DNA from: Rohdeia mirabilis
GTDB taxonomy: Bacteria > Planctomycetota > UBA1135 > GCA-002686595
Length of the DNA stretch: 64,000 bases
Direction of reading: 5' to 3'
Assembly: GCA_007750655.1 (NCBI GenBank)
Contig: CP036290.1
Span: 1,116,001 to 1,180,000, forward strand
The notes under the pieces were generated by a model that did no database searches, was not told the DNA's origin, and saw only the letters and a list, made by a program, of their open reading frames with translations. Shown here piece after piece: positions 35,041 through 46,529 of the stretch (position 1 is the first letter of the stretch; each line of letters begins with the position of its first letter). Both the position numbers and the translations under genes were made by a program.

Positions 35041-35085
35041 CGGCCCCCACTGTCGGGGCCGCGCCGACCTGCCCTTCGCAGGTCG
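35041..35085 (+). promoter_or_regulatory. Two tandem hairpins in the tex leader
   Basis: CGGCCCC (35041-35047) pairs with GGGGCCG (35055-35061), and CGACCTGC (35065-35072) pairs with GCAGGTCG (35078-35085) across a CCTTC loop. Both lie between the putative transcription start and the GAGGA ribosome binding site (35096-35100) before GTG 35106. They could be a regulatory leader or RNA-stability elements. Confidence 0.45.
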
Positions 35086-35105
35086 ATCCATTCTCGAGGA
35101 ATGCC

Positions 35106-38100
35106 GTGACCGACTCCCCCTCCCCCGAGACGAACACCGATCCGTCCGACGCGCCGAAGCCGACTCCCGCTGTTGTCGAGTCCGCCGGTACCGATTCCGC
35201 CGGACCCGATTCCGCTGGCACCGATCCCGCCGGACCCGATCCCGCTCGCCCCGTGGCAGCGGCCGACGCGACGGCCGACGCGCCGGCGCCCGCGACCAGC
35301 GTGGCCGCGACCGAGCCCGCGGTGGCGAAGCCCACCGAGGAAGTGACGCTTCCGACCGTGGCGTCCGACGTCACGCGCAAGGCGCTCGCGCAGGAGTTCT
35401 CGATCACGCGTGAAGCGGTCGATCACCTGGTCGAGTCGCTCGGACTCGGACTCGAGCCGCCGTTCCTCGGCCGTTTCGATCGCGCGCGCACGCAGTTGCC
35501 CCAGGAAGGACTGGTGCGGCGCTTCGTGCAACGCCTCGAGGAACTCGACGACGTCGATCGGCGCCGCGGGACGATCCTGCGCACGCTCGAGGGCGCGGCC
35601 GGCGTGTCGTCGCGCGTGATGGAGCTGGCGCGTTCCACGGTGGATCGCCACGTGCTCGAGGATCTGTACCTGCCGTACCGCCAGCCCGAGCCCGAGGTCC
35701 AGATGGCCCTCGATCGGGGCTTGGGCGGGCTGGCCGATCAACTCGCTACGACCCTGCCGAAGTCCGCAGGTGCTGCGAAGGAAGCGGCGACCACGGACGT
35801 GGCGAGCGCTGAGGCGGCGACCGAAGGGGCGGTGACCGAGGAGGCCGTGGCGGATGCGGTGGCGGAAGAGGCCGCACCGACGGAAGTCGCCGCGACCGAC
35901 GCGGCGCCGATCGAGGAAGCCCCGGCCGCGGACTCGGAAGCCCCGGCCGCGGACGCACCGAACCCCGATGCGAACGCCGAAACGACCGAAACGACCGACG
36001 CTGCACCGCAGGCCGACGCGAGCGCTGCGGTGGACGCCGAAGCCGGAACGGGAGCCGAGGCCGTCACCGATGCGCCCACGAAGGCGCCCGAGGCCACCGA
36101 ACCGAAGCGCACGAAGGGTGCTCCGAAGGCGTCGCCGGCCCCGGTGTCCGCCACGGAACCGCCGCTCGAGGTCACCGCCGAACTGGCCCGCACCTGCGCC
36201 GAGTTCGTCGCTCCCGACCACGACGTCCACAGCGAACGCGACGCGCTCGAAGGTGCGATGCGCGTGCTCTCGGACCGACTCGGACGCAACGCCGAGCTGC
36301 GGGCCCAGCTGCGCAAGATCATGCGTCGCCACGCGATCGTGAAGACGCGCGCCGGCTCGAACGACGAGCGGACGAAGCGCCACAAGGGCCTGCTCAAGAT
36401 GGACACGCCCGTGCGCCAACTCCAGGGCAGCCGCCTCCTGGGGCTGCGCCAGGCCCAGCGCGAGCGCGCGCTGCACGTCTCGTTCGAAGTGGCCGCCGAG
36501 CACGTCCTGCCGAAGATCAAGGCGGCGCTCTCGGTGCGCCCCGATCCGCGTTTCGATCGCGTTCTCGACGTGGTCGCCTGGCGGGCCTGGACGCGCCGCC
36601 TGCGCCCGGTCCTCGACGAGGACCTGCGCCTCGACCTCAAGGTCCGCGCCGACGACGAGGCCACGCGCCTGTTGATCGGCCAGATCCGCCAGCTGCTCAT
36701 GGCGCCGACGCTCGGCCCGCGTCCGGCGGCGGGCATCGACATCGACGCCCGCGGCGACATGACCGTCGTGGCCGTGGATCCGAACGGCGCGTTGCTCGGG
36801 CCCGAGGTCCGCATCCAGGTCGCCGGCAAGGACGATCTCGATCTCGCGGAAGCGCTCGCCGACGTGCTGCGTCCGACGGGTGTGCAGTGGGTCGCGCTCG
36901 CCGCGGGCCGCGGGACGCGCGACGCCCTGGTGAAGGTGCGTCGGGCCGTCTCGACCCTCGGTGCGGAGGCCGTCGTGACCGTGGTCAACGACGTCGGTCT
37001 CTCGGCCTACGCCAACTCGGAGAGCGCGCGCCGCGACCTACCCGACGTCACCGTTCCCGGCCGCATGGCCACAGGACTCGCACGACGACTCCAGGATCCG
37101 ATGGCCGAGCTGCTCAAGCTCGAGCCGCGCCACTGGGGCATCGGCACCGGCACCGGTCTGTTGACCAAGGCCGCCGCCAAGCGCGTCGTGCGCGACGCCG
37201 TCCAGTCCTGCGTCTGCACCGTCGGTGTCGACATGGAGCGCGCCACGCGTGAACAGCTCGCGCACCTGCCCGGCATCGACCGGGCGAAGGCGGCGCGTCT
37301 GATCGAGCTGCGCGACGCCGGTGAACTCGGGAGCCGCACGGCGCTCGCGAACTGCGGACTGTTCGACGAGGTGGCGCTGCGCAACGTCGTCGCCTTCATC
37401 CGCTTCCGCAGCTCGGACGATCCGTTCGACCGTTCGAGCATGCACCCCGACCAGTACGAGCAGGCCTCCCAGCTGATCGAAGCGACGGGGCGTCCGTTCC
37501 TCGAGGTCTACACGCGCAACGGCGGCCTCAAGGGGCTGAAGCGCTCGGACTTCAAGATCGACGAAGCCACCTGGCGCGACCTGCAGCGCGAGATCACGTA
37601 CCCGGGCCGCGACCCGCGTCCGCGCCTGTTCCCGCCGAAGATGCTCGCGCCCGGCACCCTGGCCGAGAGCCTCGAGAAGGGACAGCCGGTCGAAGGCATC
37701 GTGACGACCGTCACGAACTTCGGCGCCTTCATCGACATCGGTGCGGACAAGGAAGGCCTCGTCCACGTGTCGCGCGTCTCGTCGCGTTTCGTCCGCGACG
37801 CGCGCGAAGCCCTGTCCGTCGGTCAGGTGGTGCGCGCGATCGTGATCGAGCCGTCCGCCCAACGCATCGGACTGTCGATCAAGGACGCCCCGACGCCGGA
37901 GCGCCCCGAGCGTGGACGCCGTCCCGAGGGCGGTGGTCGCAGCTACGGTCGCGGTCGCGGTGAGCGCCCGGACGGCGAACGCGGCGCGCGCGGCGGAGCA
38001 CCCGGTGGTGCCGCGGGCGGTGGCGGCGGACGCGGTCGCGGCGAACGCAGCGGCGGCGGTGCCTGGCCCCAACCCCAACGACTGTCGCGCGTCGCGCACA

Positions 38101-38456
38101 CCCGTCGCGACGGGATGCCCGGACAGGAGGAACGCGGCGGCGGAGGCCGTGGACGCGGTGGCCCCGGCGGAGCGGGCGGTGGTCGCGGGCGCGGTGGTCC
38201 CGGCGACGGCCGCGGACGCGACGGCGGCGGACGCGACGGCGGCGCACGGCGCGAGGACCTGGCGGCGCTCGGCAAGGGCGCGAAGCCCGGCTACAGCCCG
38301 TTCGCGTCGTTCTTCAAGGGCGACGACGGACCGGCCGAGCCGGCGGCGAAGCCCGCCCCGAAGGCGAAGTCCGCGCCGAAGGCGAAGTCCGCCGACGAGT
38401 CGAAGGACCGGGGCGCTCCGGCGTCCGGTGCCGACGATTCGAACGCGACGACCTGA
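35106..38456 (+). CDS. tex: Tex-family S1 RNA-binding protein with low-complexity insertion and RGG tail
   Basis: 1116 residues from GTG 35106 (GAGGA upstream), against about 720-800 for ordinary Tex. Domains: Ala/Pro/Asp-rich N-tail (1-85); Tex N-terminal helical domain (about 88-212); a unique Ala/Glu/Pro low-complexity segment (about 213-355); helical core (356-535); YqgF nuclease-like domain (540-690: AAGIDIDARGDMTVVAVD); HhH region (about 696-770: LPGIDRAKAARLIELRDAG); S1 domain (about 858-925: EGIVTTVTNFGAFIDIGADK); Gly/Arg-rich RGG tail (about 930-1050); Lys/Ala end. Tex binds nucleic acids and influences transcription elongation and mRNA fate. The insertion lies exactly between two helical Tex elements, so it is probably tolerated as a disordered loop. 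Confidence 0.9.
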   Translation: MTDSPSPETNTDPSDAPKPTPAVVESAGTDSAGPDSAGTDPAGPDPARPVAAADATADAPAPATSVAATEPAVAKPTEEVTLPTVASDVTRKALAQEFSITREAVDHLVESLGLGLEPPFLGRFDRARTQLPQEGLVRRFVQRLEELDDVDRRRGTILRTLEGAAGVSSRVMELARSTVDRHVLEDLYLPYRQPEPEVQMALDRGLGGLADQLATTLPKSAGAAKEAATTDVASAEAATEGAVTEEAVADAVAEEAAPTEVAATDAAPIEEAPAADSEAPAADAPNPDANAETTETTDAAPQADASAAVDAEAGTGAEAVTDAPTKAPEATEPKRTKGAPKASPAPVSATEPPLEVTAELARTCAEFVAPDHDVHSERDALEGAMRVLSDRLGRNAELRAQLRKIMRRHAIVKTRAGSNDERTKRHKGLLKMDTPVRQLQGSRLLGLRQAQRERALHVSFEVAAEHVLPKIKAALSVRPDPRFDRVLDVVAWRAWTRRLRPVLDEDLRLDLKVRADDEATRLLIGQIRQLLMAPTLGPRPAAGIDIDARGDMTVVAVDPNGALLGPEVRIQVAGKDDLDLAEALADVLRPTGVQWVALAAGRGTRDALVKVRRAVSTLGAEAVVTVVNDVGLSAYANSESARRDLPDVTVPGRMATGLARRLQDPMAELLKLEPRHWGIGTGTGLLTKAAAKRVVRDAVQSCVCTVGVDMERATREQLAHLPGIDRAKAARLIELRDAGELGSRTALANCGLFDEVALRNVVAFIRFRSSDDPFDRSSMHPDQYEQASQLIEATGRPFLEVYTRNGGLKGLKRSDFKIDEATWRDLQREITYPGRDPRPRLFPPKMLAPGTLAESLEKGQPVEGIVTTVTNFGAFIDIGADKEGLVHVSRVSSRFVRDAREALSVGQVVRAIVIEPSAQRIGLSIKDAPTPERPERGRRPEGGGRSYGRGRGERPDGERGARGGAPGGAAGGGGGRGRGERSGGGAWPQPQRLSRVAHTRRDGMPGQEERGGGGRGRGGPGGAGGGRGRGGPGDGRGRDGGGRDGGARREDLAALGKGAKPGYSPFASFFKGDDGPAEPAAKPAPKAKSAPKAKSADESKDRGAPASGADDSNATT

Positions 38457-38497
38457 GCCCGAGACGCCGGCGCCGTTGCGGCGCACGGTGCCTCGCA

Positions 38498-38544
38498 CGC
38501 GAACGGCTCCCGTCCCGCTGAGTGCGGGGCGGGAGCCGTTCGCG
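38498..38544. terminator. Strong bidirectional hairpin between convergent genes
   Basis: Arms of 21 nt at 38498-38518 and 38524-38544 pair fully apart from one T-G wobble, around a 5-nt loop TGAGT. It follows tex (stop 38456) and the opposite-strand coiled-coil gene (stop 38590), so it can end both transcripts. There is no clear T-tract. Confidence 0.75.
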
Positions 38545-38589
38545 TCGTGGCGCGTGGCGCAGGCCGCGAGGCCCGCGCCCGCTGCCGTT

Positions 38590-39708
38590 TCAGGCGTCGT
38601 AGGGATTGCGGCGCGCTGACGCGCTGCGTTCGTGCGCTTCCGCCTCGCGGGTCACCTCGGCCGTGCCTTCGACCGAGGCGAAGAGCGGCAGGTTGTCGAC
38701 CGGACACGGATCGTCCTCGAGGGCCTCGAGCTGCGTCGGCATCGCCGCAGCCGGACCGTCGACCGATTCCTCGATGGACGGCGTGCCGTTCGAGCGCTCG
38801 GCCGTGTTCGCGTGCAGCGCGGCCGTCGCGGCGCGTTCGAGCTCGGTGCGTTCGAGCTCCTGCGCCTCGGCGTGCTCGTCGACCTCGGGCTCGACCGTCG
38901 GCGGCACGTCGTCGATCCTGCGCGGCCTCGGGCCCGCGGTGACGTGACCTTCGGACGGCGAGGCGTGCTCGGTCGAGTCGCCCAGGTCCAGGTCGTGCTG
39001 GAGCGAACGCACCAGCTGGTCGATGCGAGCACCGAGTTCGTCGAGCACGCGCTCGTCGTGCCCCGTCGCCGCCGCCGTTCGGTCCTGGAGCTCCTCGAGC
39101 CGACCGACCGTGGCGGACACGGCTCCGACGGAGGACTCGAGTCGCATGAGGCGCGCACCGAGTTCCTGGATCACGCGGTCGCCGCGCTCGCCTCCGCTGT
39201 GCGTCGCCGCCTCGACCCGTTCCACCAGTTCGTCGCCCACGTTCCGGATCGATCCGGCCAGGTGCGACTCGACTGTCACGAGGCTGACGTGCATGCGCTG
39301 GAGGCCCTCGTCGAGATCCTCGAGCCACGCGCCGTAGTCCGGCGTCTGGCCCATGGCCTCGAGCACGCGCCGCGTCTGACGCAGTCGCGCGGTGGCGCCC
39401 ATGGCGAGACCGATCAACGCGGAGCCGCCGATGCCGAGCAGCGCGGGCGAGCCACCGAGTTGGACCAACTTGTCGGCGATCTGGGTGACGATCGGGGCGC
39501 TGCCGCCGAGTCCGAGTCCGGACGCCACTTGGATCGCCATGCCCGCCAGGCATCCGATTCCCGCCACGGCCAGCGGTCCGGCGAACCACTCCGACGCCGC
39601 CGGTAGCGGCGCGGGAAGGCGCTCGGCCAGTCCGCTGTCGAACCGGCCGTCGTCGTAGGTCTCGAGCGGTTCGTTCGCCGCTCCTCTCACACTGCTTCGA
39701 TCGTTCAT
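38590..39708 (-). CDS. Membrane-anchored coiled-coil protein of unknown function
   Basis: 372 residues. Two hydrophobic helices near the N-terminus (WFAGPLAVAGIGCLAGMAI and SPALLGIGGSALIGLAMGA) are followed by a long heptad-patterned helix: MHVSLVTVESHLAGSIRNVG, then VIQELGARLMRLESSVGAVS, then LEELQDRTAAAT. The C-terminal 110 residues are acidic and low in complexity (SPSEGHVTAGPRPRRIDDVP). No enzyme motif. It is convergent with tex and divergent from ptsI. A cell-envelope scaffold or division-type role is possible but unsupported. Confidence 0.7.
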   Translation of the reverse strand: MNDRSSVRGAANEPLETYDDGRFDSGLAERLPAPLPAASEWFAGPLAVAGIGCLAGMAIQVASGLGLGGSAPIVTQIADKLVQLGGSPALLGIGGSALIGLAMGATARLRQTRRVLEAMGQTPDYGAWLEDLDEGLQRMHVSLVTVESHLAGSIRNVGDELVERVEAATHSGGERGDRVIQELGARLMRLESSVGAVSATVGRLEELQDRTAAATGHDERVLDELGARIDQLVRSLQHDLDLGDSTEHASPSEGHVTAGPRPRRIDDVPPTVEPEVDEHAEAQELERTELERAATAALHANTAERSNGTPSIEESVDGPAAAMPTQLEALEDDPCPVDNLPLFASVEGTAEVTREAEAHERSASARRNPYDA

Positions 39709-39858
39709 GTCCCCGTGGCGCCCCCTGAGTCGCTCCCACACTGGTATCGGACTCGTTCGGGTTCGGTGCGCCGGAGCCCCCAGCTTGAGGACGATCCCCG
39801 CAAAGCACACCGTGGGCGGCGCGGCGTCGGTGGAGGCGGGATCGCGCCGGCTTGGTGG

Positions 39859-39864
39859 TAGCCT
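39859..39864 (+). promoter_or_regulatory. -10 element TAGCCT, leaderless start of ptsI
   Basis: TAGCCT, then GGCCCC, then ATG 39871: spacing of 6 nt. Confidence 0.6.
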
Positions 39865-39870
39865 GGCCCC

Positions 39871-41625
39871 ATGGTCTCCAGTCGCGTCATCAGAGGTCTC
39901 GCGGTGTCGGCCGGACTGGCCGTCGGTCCGGCCCACATCGTCCGGGCGGGCTCCTCCGAGGTTCCCACCTGGTACGTGCGTGCCCAGGACATCGGCGCCG
40001 AGATCGAGCGCCTCGAAGCCGCGGTCCGGGCCGTCGAGCAGCTCCTCGGAGAGCAGCAGGCGCGCGTCGCACGGACGACGAACGCCAAGGACGCGGAGAT
40101 CTTCGCGGTCCACCGGATGATCCTCTCGGACCCGACGGCGATCGGGAACGTCGAGAAGGCGATCAGCGAGGAGGCGATCAACGCGGAGGCTGCGATCCAG
40201 CGCCTGATCGACCGCTTCGAGGTCAGCATGGGCAAGCTCGAGGGGGCGCCCGTGCGTGCCTTCGCCGCCGACGTGTCCGACCCCTGGCGGCGCGTCCTGG
40301 ACATGCTGCTCGAGCGCGACCGGGCCGAGGTCGGCCAGGCCCAGGAGCAGGTGGTCCTCGTCGCACCCGAACTGACGCCCCAGGTCATCGCGTTCGTCGA
40401 TCGCAGTCGCGTGCTCGCCGTCCTGTGCGAGAAGGGCGGCCGGTTCTCGCACGGTGCCGTCCTCGCGCGCTCGATGCGCCTGCCGTGCATCGTCGGTCTG
40501 CCGGGACTGCTCGGGCGGCTCGAGCAGAACATGGAGGTCTGGGTCGACGGCGACAACGGCATCGTCCAACTCGAGCCGGAGGAAGCCGATCGCGCCGAGT
40601 TCGAGGCGCGCATCGAGGCCCGCGAGGGACGCCAGAAGGCGGTCGCCGCGTTCGCGAAGGAGTCCGCGCGGACCGTCGACGGAGCACGTCTGGTCTGCGA
40701 GGCGAACATCGAGAGCGTGCACGACCTCGACACGTTCGACCTGGACCAGATCGATGGCGTCGGACTGCTGCGCACCGAGTTCCTCTACATGGAGAAGCGC
40801 GAGTTCCCCTCCGAGGAGGAGCAGTACCGGATGTATCGCCGTGTGGCCGAACGCCTAGGCGAGCGACCGGTCACGATCCGCACGCTCGACATCGGCGGCG
40901 ACAAGCAGCTCGAGTACTTCCGGATGCCGCCCGAGCGCAACCCGGCGCTGGGCTGGCGTGGACTGCGCGTGAGCCTCCAATGGCCGGACCTCCTGCGCGT
41001 CCAACTGCGCGCCGCGATGCGGGCCAGCGTCAGCGGTGCGTTGCGCGTCCTCCTGCCGATGGTGAGCTCGGTCGACCAGCTCGAGGAGGCGCTCGCGATC
41101 TTCGACGGGTTGCGCCTCGACCTCGACGAGCAGGGCTACTCGATCCCCGACGACATCCCGCTGGGGGTGATGGTCGAGGTGCCGTCCGCGATCTTCAATC
41201 TGCGCTCGTTCCTCGACGAGATCGACTTCGTCAGCGTCGGGACGAACGACCTGGTCCAGTACCTCCTGGCCGTCGACCGGGACAACTCGTGGGTGGCGAA
41301 GCTCTACGAGCCCTACGACCCCTCGGTCTTCCAGGCGCTGCGCGACGTCGCCGACGCCTGCGCCGAGAAGAACAAGCCCTGTTCGGTCTGTGGCGACCTC
41401 GCCAGCGATCCGCTCAACGCCCTCGTGCTGCTGGGGCTCGGCTACCACTCGGTCAGCGTGGCCCCGCACTTCGTGCCCGAGATCAAGTACCTGCTCCGCA
41501 GCACGACGATGGAGAAGGCGCGCGAGCTGGCGGAAGCGGTGACGAGTCAGCGTCGAGCGCGCGACGTGCGCGAGCTGATGCGCGAGGCGCGCGAGGAGTT
41601 GTACGAGGAGATCGACGGGGCCTGA
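39871..41625 (+). CDS. ptsI: PTS enzyme I (phosphoenolpyruvate-protein phosphotransferase)
   Basis: 584 residues. Enzyme I transfers phosphate from PEP to HPr. The swivelling N-domain starts GLAVSAGLAVGPAHI. The active-site His is in FSHGAVLARSMRLPCIVG (His194). The PEP-binding C-domain has DGVGLLRTEFLYMEK, TIRTLDIGGDKQLEYF, PMVSSVDQLEEALAIFD, MVEVPSAIF, SVGTNDLVQYLLAVDRDN and the catalytic Cys in SVCGDLASDPL. The gene is full length and should be active. No HPr gene or sugar-specific EII component is nearby, so it probably serves a regulatory or separately encoded PTS. Confidence 0.95.
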   Translation: MVSSRVIRGLAVSAGLAVGPAHIVRAGSSEVPTWYVRAQDIGAEIERLEAAVRAVEQLLGEQQARVARTTNAKDAEIFAVHRMILSDPTAIGNVEKAISEEAINAEAAIQRLIDRFEVSMGKLEGAPVRAFAADVSDPWRRVLDMLLERDRAEVGQAQEQVVLVAPELTPQVIAFVDRSRVLAVLCEKGGRFSHGAVLARSMRLPCIVGLPGLLGRLEQNMEVWVDGDNGIVQLEPEEADRAEFEARIEAREGRQKAVAAFAKESARTVDGARLVCEANIESVHDLDTFDLDQIDGVGLLRTEFLYMEKREFPSEEEQYRMYRRVAERLGERPVTIRTLDIGGDKQLEYFRMPPERNPALGWRGLRVSLQWPDLLRVQLRAAMRASVSGALRVLLPMVSSVDQLEEALAIFDGLRLDLDEQGYSIPDDIPLGVMVEVPSAIFNLRSFLDEIDFVSVGTNDLVQYLLAVDRDNSWVAKLYEPYDPSVFQALRDVADACAEKNKPCSVCGDLASDPLNALVLLGLGYHSVSVAPHFVPEIKYLLRSTTMEKARELAEAVTSQRRARDVRELMREAREELYEEIDGA

Positions 41626-41888
41626 GTCTCGACCGTCGCGTCGCGTCGCACCCCGCGGTGGCCGCGTTCCGAGTGTGCGGCGCAAGCCGTCCCGACCGTG
41701 GAACTGGTTTCCCGGCGGCGGGCACACCGGTCACGAGGGGCACGCGCCACGGACCTGTGGGGTCCTAGACTCGGCGCATCGTCAAGGAGCGTGTGCACAA
41801 GGACTTGCGCACTCGCTGCAGCTGATCGTCCCCGCGTGCCCCGCGCACGTTCGTCCCCCAACGTCTCGAGCGCCCCGCACCACTCGCC

Positions 41889-42725
41889 ATGTGTCCGAAG
41901 CGACGTCAGGGTGAGACCGCCCGCCGCACCAGGTCGGGCGCTGCCAAGTCCGGCGCGGCGAAGTCCGGAACCGCGACATCCGGAGCCGCGAAGACGGCTG
42001 CGTCGAAGTCCGCAGCGGAAGCACCCGAAGGACGCGCCGAACGGACGCCGCGCCGCGGACGCTGGTCGGCCGAAGAGACGGCCTACCTGCGTCGGCACTA
42101 CGGGCTGCGGACCGAGGACGAGATCGCGCGCGAGCTGGGCCGCACCGAGAAGAGCGTGCGCGAGATGGCCGTCAAGGTCTTCGACGGCAGCAAGCGGCGC
42201 GGGGCCTGGAGCACGGACGAGATCGAGCGCCTCAAGGAGTACCTCGGAGCGAGTCCCTCCGACGTCATCGCGCGCGTGCTCGGTCGTTCGGCCGCGGACG
42301 TGGAGCGACAGATCGAACAGCTCGAGCAGCTGCGTCGAACCGGCCGCTGGACCCACGAAGAGGTCCAACGTCTGCGCCGGATCTACGGTCGGCGCACGGA
42401 CGAGGATCTGGCCCTGATCCTGGGGCGCAGCGTCGAGTCGATCCGCCGCCAGGCCGCGCGCTTCGCCCTCGCCAAGGACAAGGCCTTCGTCCGCCGACTG
42501 AGCGGCGCCAGCTCGACGCGGATGCCGCGTTGGTCCGAGGAGGAGCTCGAACTCCTGCGAGAGCGCTATCCCACCGAACCGAACCTCGAGATCGCCCGCA
42601 GCCTCTCCCGCTCGGTCAAGAGCGTCGTCTCGAAGGCCCACCACCTCGGCCTTCGCAAGGACGAGGAGCGCTTGAAGGCGATGGGGCGGGAGAACGTCAG
42701 CCGGCGCTACACGAAGGGGTCCTGA
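41889..42725 (+). CDS. Four-repeat Myb/SANT-like DNA-binding protein
   Basis: 278 residues from ATG 41889. After a Lys/Ala/Ser-rich N-tail there are four tandem Myb-like units: RRGRWSAEETAYLRRHYG, RRGAWSTDEIERLKEYLG, RTGRWTHEEVQRLRRIYG and RMPRWSEEELELLRERYP. Each is followed by a helix of the form EIARELGRTEKSVREMA. Trp and a following Glu pair recur at fixed positions, and the last unit reads IARSLSRSVKSVVSKAHHLG, the typical third-helix recognition pattern. Probable sequence-specific DNA-binding protein; target unknown. It follows ptsI by 263 bp with a TAGACT (about 41767) as a possible -10. Confidence 0.8.
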   Translation: MCPKRRQGETARRTRSGAAKSGAAKSGTATSGAAKTAASKSAAEAPEGRAERTPRRGRWSAEETAYLRRHYGLRTEDEIARELGRTEKSVREMAVKVFDGSKRRGAWSTDEIERLKEYLGASPSDVIARVLGRSAADVERQIEQLEQLRRTGRWTHEEVQRLRRIYGRRTDEDLALILGRSVESIRRQAARFALAKDKAFVRRLSGASSTRMPRWSEEELELLRERYPTEPNLEIARSLSRSVKSVVSKAHHLGLRKDEERLKAMGRENVSRRYTKGS

Positions 42726-42865
42726 GGCCTGCCCGAGAGGCGGGGCGCACGCGAGCTGGTGGGGCCGCTCGCGCGTGAGCCGAGGCGCCCCGTACCTGGG
42801 CCCCGGCGAGGCACGAGGCCCGAGCGGGCTTCGGGTTCCGGGCCGCGGTGGTCGATGCGGACCCC

Positions 42866-45667
<2,802 letters not shown>

Positions 45668-45676
45668 ACCGGTCGC

Positions 45677-45682
45677 TAGGAT
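45677..45682 (+). promoter_or_regulatory. -10 element TAGGAT, leaderless start of the DUF2237 gene
   Basis: TAGGAT, then CGCGCC, then ATG 45689: spacing of 6 nt. It lies 10 nt after the kinase stop. Confidence 0.58.
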
Positions 45683-45688
45683 CGCGCC

Positions 45689-46057
45689 ATGGCGACCCGA
45701 CGTGGAAAGAACGTGCTCGGCACCGAGCTGCTCGACTGCAGCCACGACCCTCTGACCGGGTTCTACCGCGACGGCTGTTGTCGAACGGGATCGGACGACT
45801 TCGGCCTCCACACCGTCTGCGCCGTGATGACCGCGGAGTTCCTCGCGTTCTCCCGGGCCAACGGCAACGACCTCTCGACGCCCGTGCCCGAGCACCGCTT
45901 TCCCGGCCTGCGACCGGGCGATCGTTGGTGCGTGTGCGTGAAGCGCTGGAAGGAGGCGTTCGAGGCCGGGTGCGCGCCGCTGGTCGTGCTCGAAGCGACC
46001 CACGGATCGGCGCTCGAGTTCTGCGAGCTCGAGGACCTGAAGGCCCACGCCTCCTGA
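45689..46057 (+). CDS. DUF2237 family protein
   Basis: 122 residues. NVLGTELLDCSHDPLTGFYR and DGCCRTGSDDFGLHTVCAVM, then LSTPVPEHRFPGLRPGDRWC and VCVKRWKEAFEAGCAPLVVL, are the whole family signature, including the conserved Cys-rich and Arg/Trp motifs. The family is uncharacterised and cytoplasmic. It has its own leaderless-type promoter just after the kinase gene. Confidence 0.92.
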   Translation: MATRRGKNVLGTELLDCSHDPLTGFYRDGCCRTGSDDFGLHTVCAVMTAEFLAFSRANGNDLSTPVPEHRFPGLRPGDRWCVCVKRWKEAFEAGCAPLVVLEATHGSALEFCELEDLKAHAS

Positions 46058-46163
46058 CGTCCACGCCCCCTCACGTCCACGCCCCCTCACGTGGCGGAGC
46101 GGCGCGCCCCGTTCGCGCCGCTTCGTCCGACCTTTCACCGACCCTCTCACCGTTCCACGTCAC

Positions 46164-46529
46164 ATGCCGCGACTCATCGACGCTCCGACGATCATCGAAC
46201 CCGCCGGCAACAAGCCCAAGCGCATCGAGGAGTACGCGGGGCGCGTCAACTCGGGGCACGCGTCGGTCAGCGTCGCGCGCATGGTCTCGCCCGAGGGGTG
46301 GATCGAGCCCGGCCAACGGCCCGAGTTCGAGGAGATCACCGTCGTGCTGACCGGCACGCTGAACGTCGAGCACGAAGGCGGAACGCTCGAGGTCCGCGCC
46401 GGACAGGCGATCGTCACGGCCCCTGGCGAATGGGTCCGCTACAGCACCCCGCACGCCGGCGGGGCGAGCTACGTGGCGGTCTGCATGCCCGCCTTCGCAC
46501 CCGACACCGTCCACCGCGACGAGGAATGA
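46164..46529 (+). CDS. Cupin domain protein
   Basis: 121 residues: VNSGHASVSVARMVSPEGWI, EFEEITVVLTGTLNVEHEGG and GQAIVTAPGEWVRYSTPHAG form a single cupin barrel; the Glu of motif 1 and a His in motif 2 are present. The stop overlaps the start of tag (ATGA at 46526-46529), indicating coupled translation with a DNA-repair gene. The functional link is unknown. Confidence 0.85.
   Translation: MPRLIDAPTIIEPAGNKPKRIEEYAGRVNSGHASVSVARMVSPEGWIEPGQRPEFEEITVVLTGTLNVEHEGGTLEVRAGQAIVTAPGEWVRYSTPHAGGASYVAVCMPAFAPDTVHRDEE

Noticed and set aside
35101..35103. ATG at 35101 as the tex start
   Set aside because: It is out of frame with the Tex coding sequence; GTG 35106 is in frame with a GAGGA ribosome binding site at suitable spacing.
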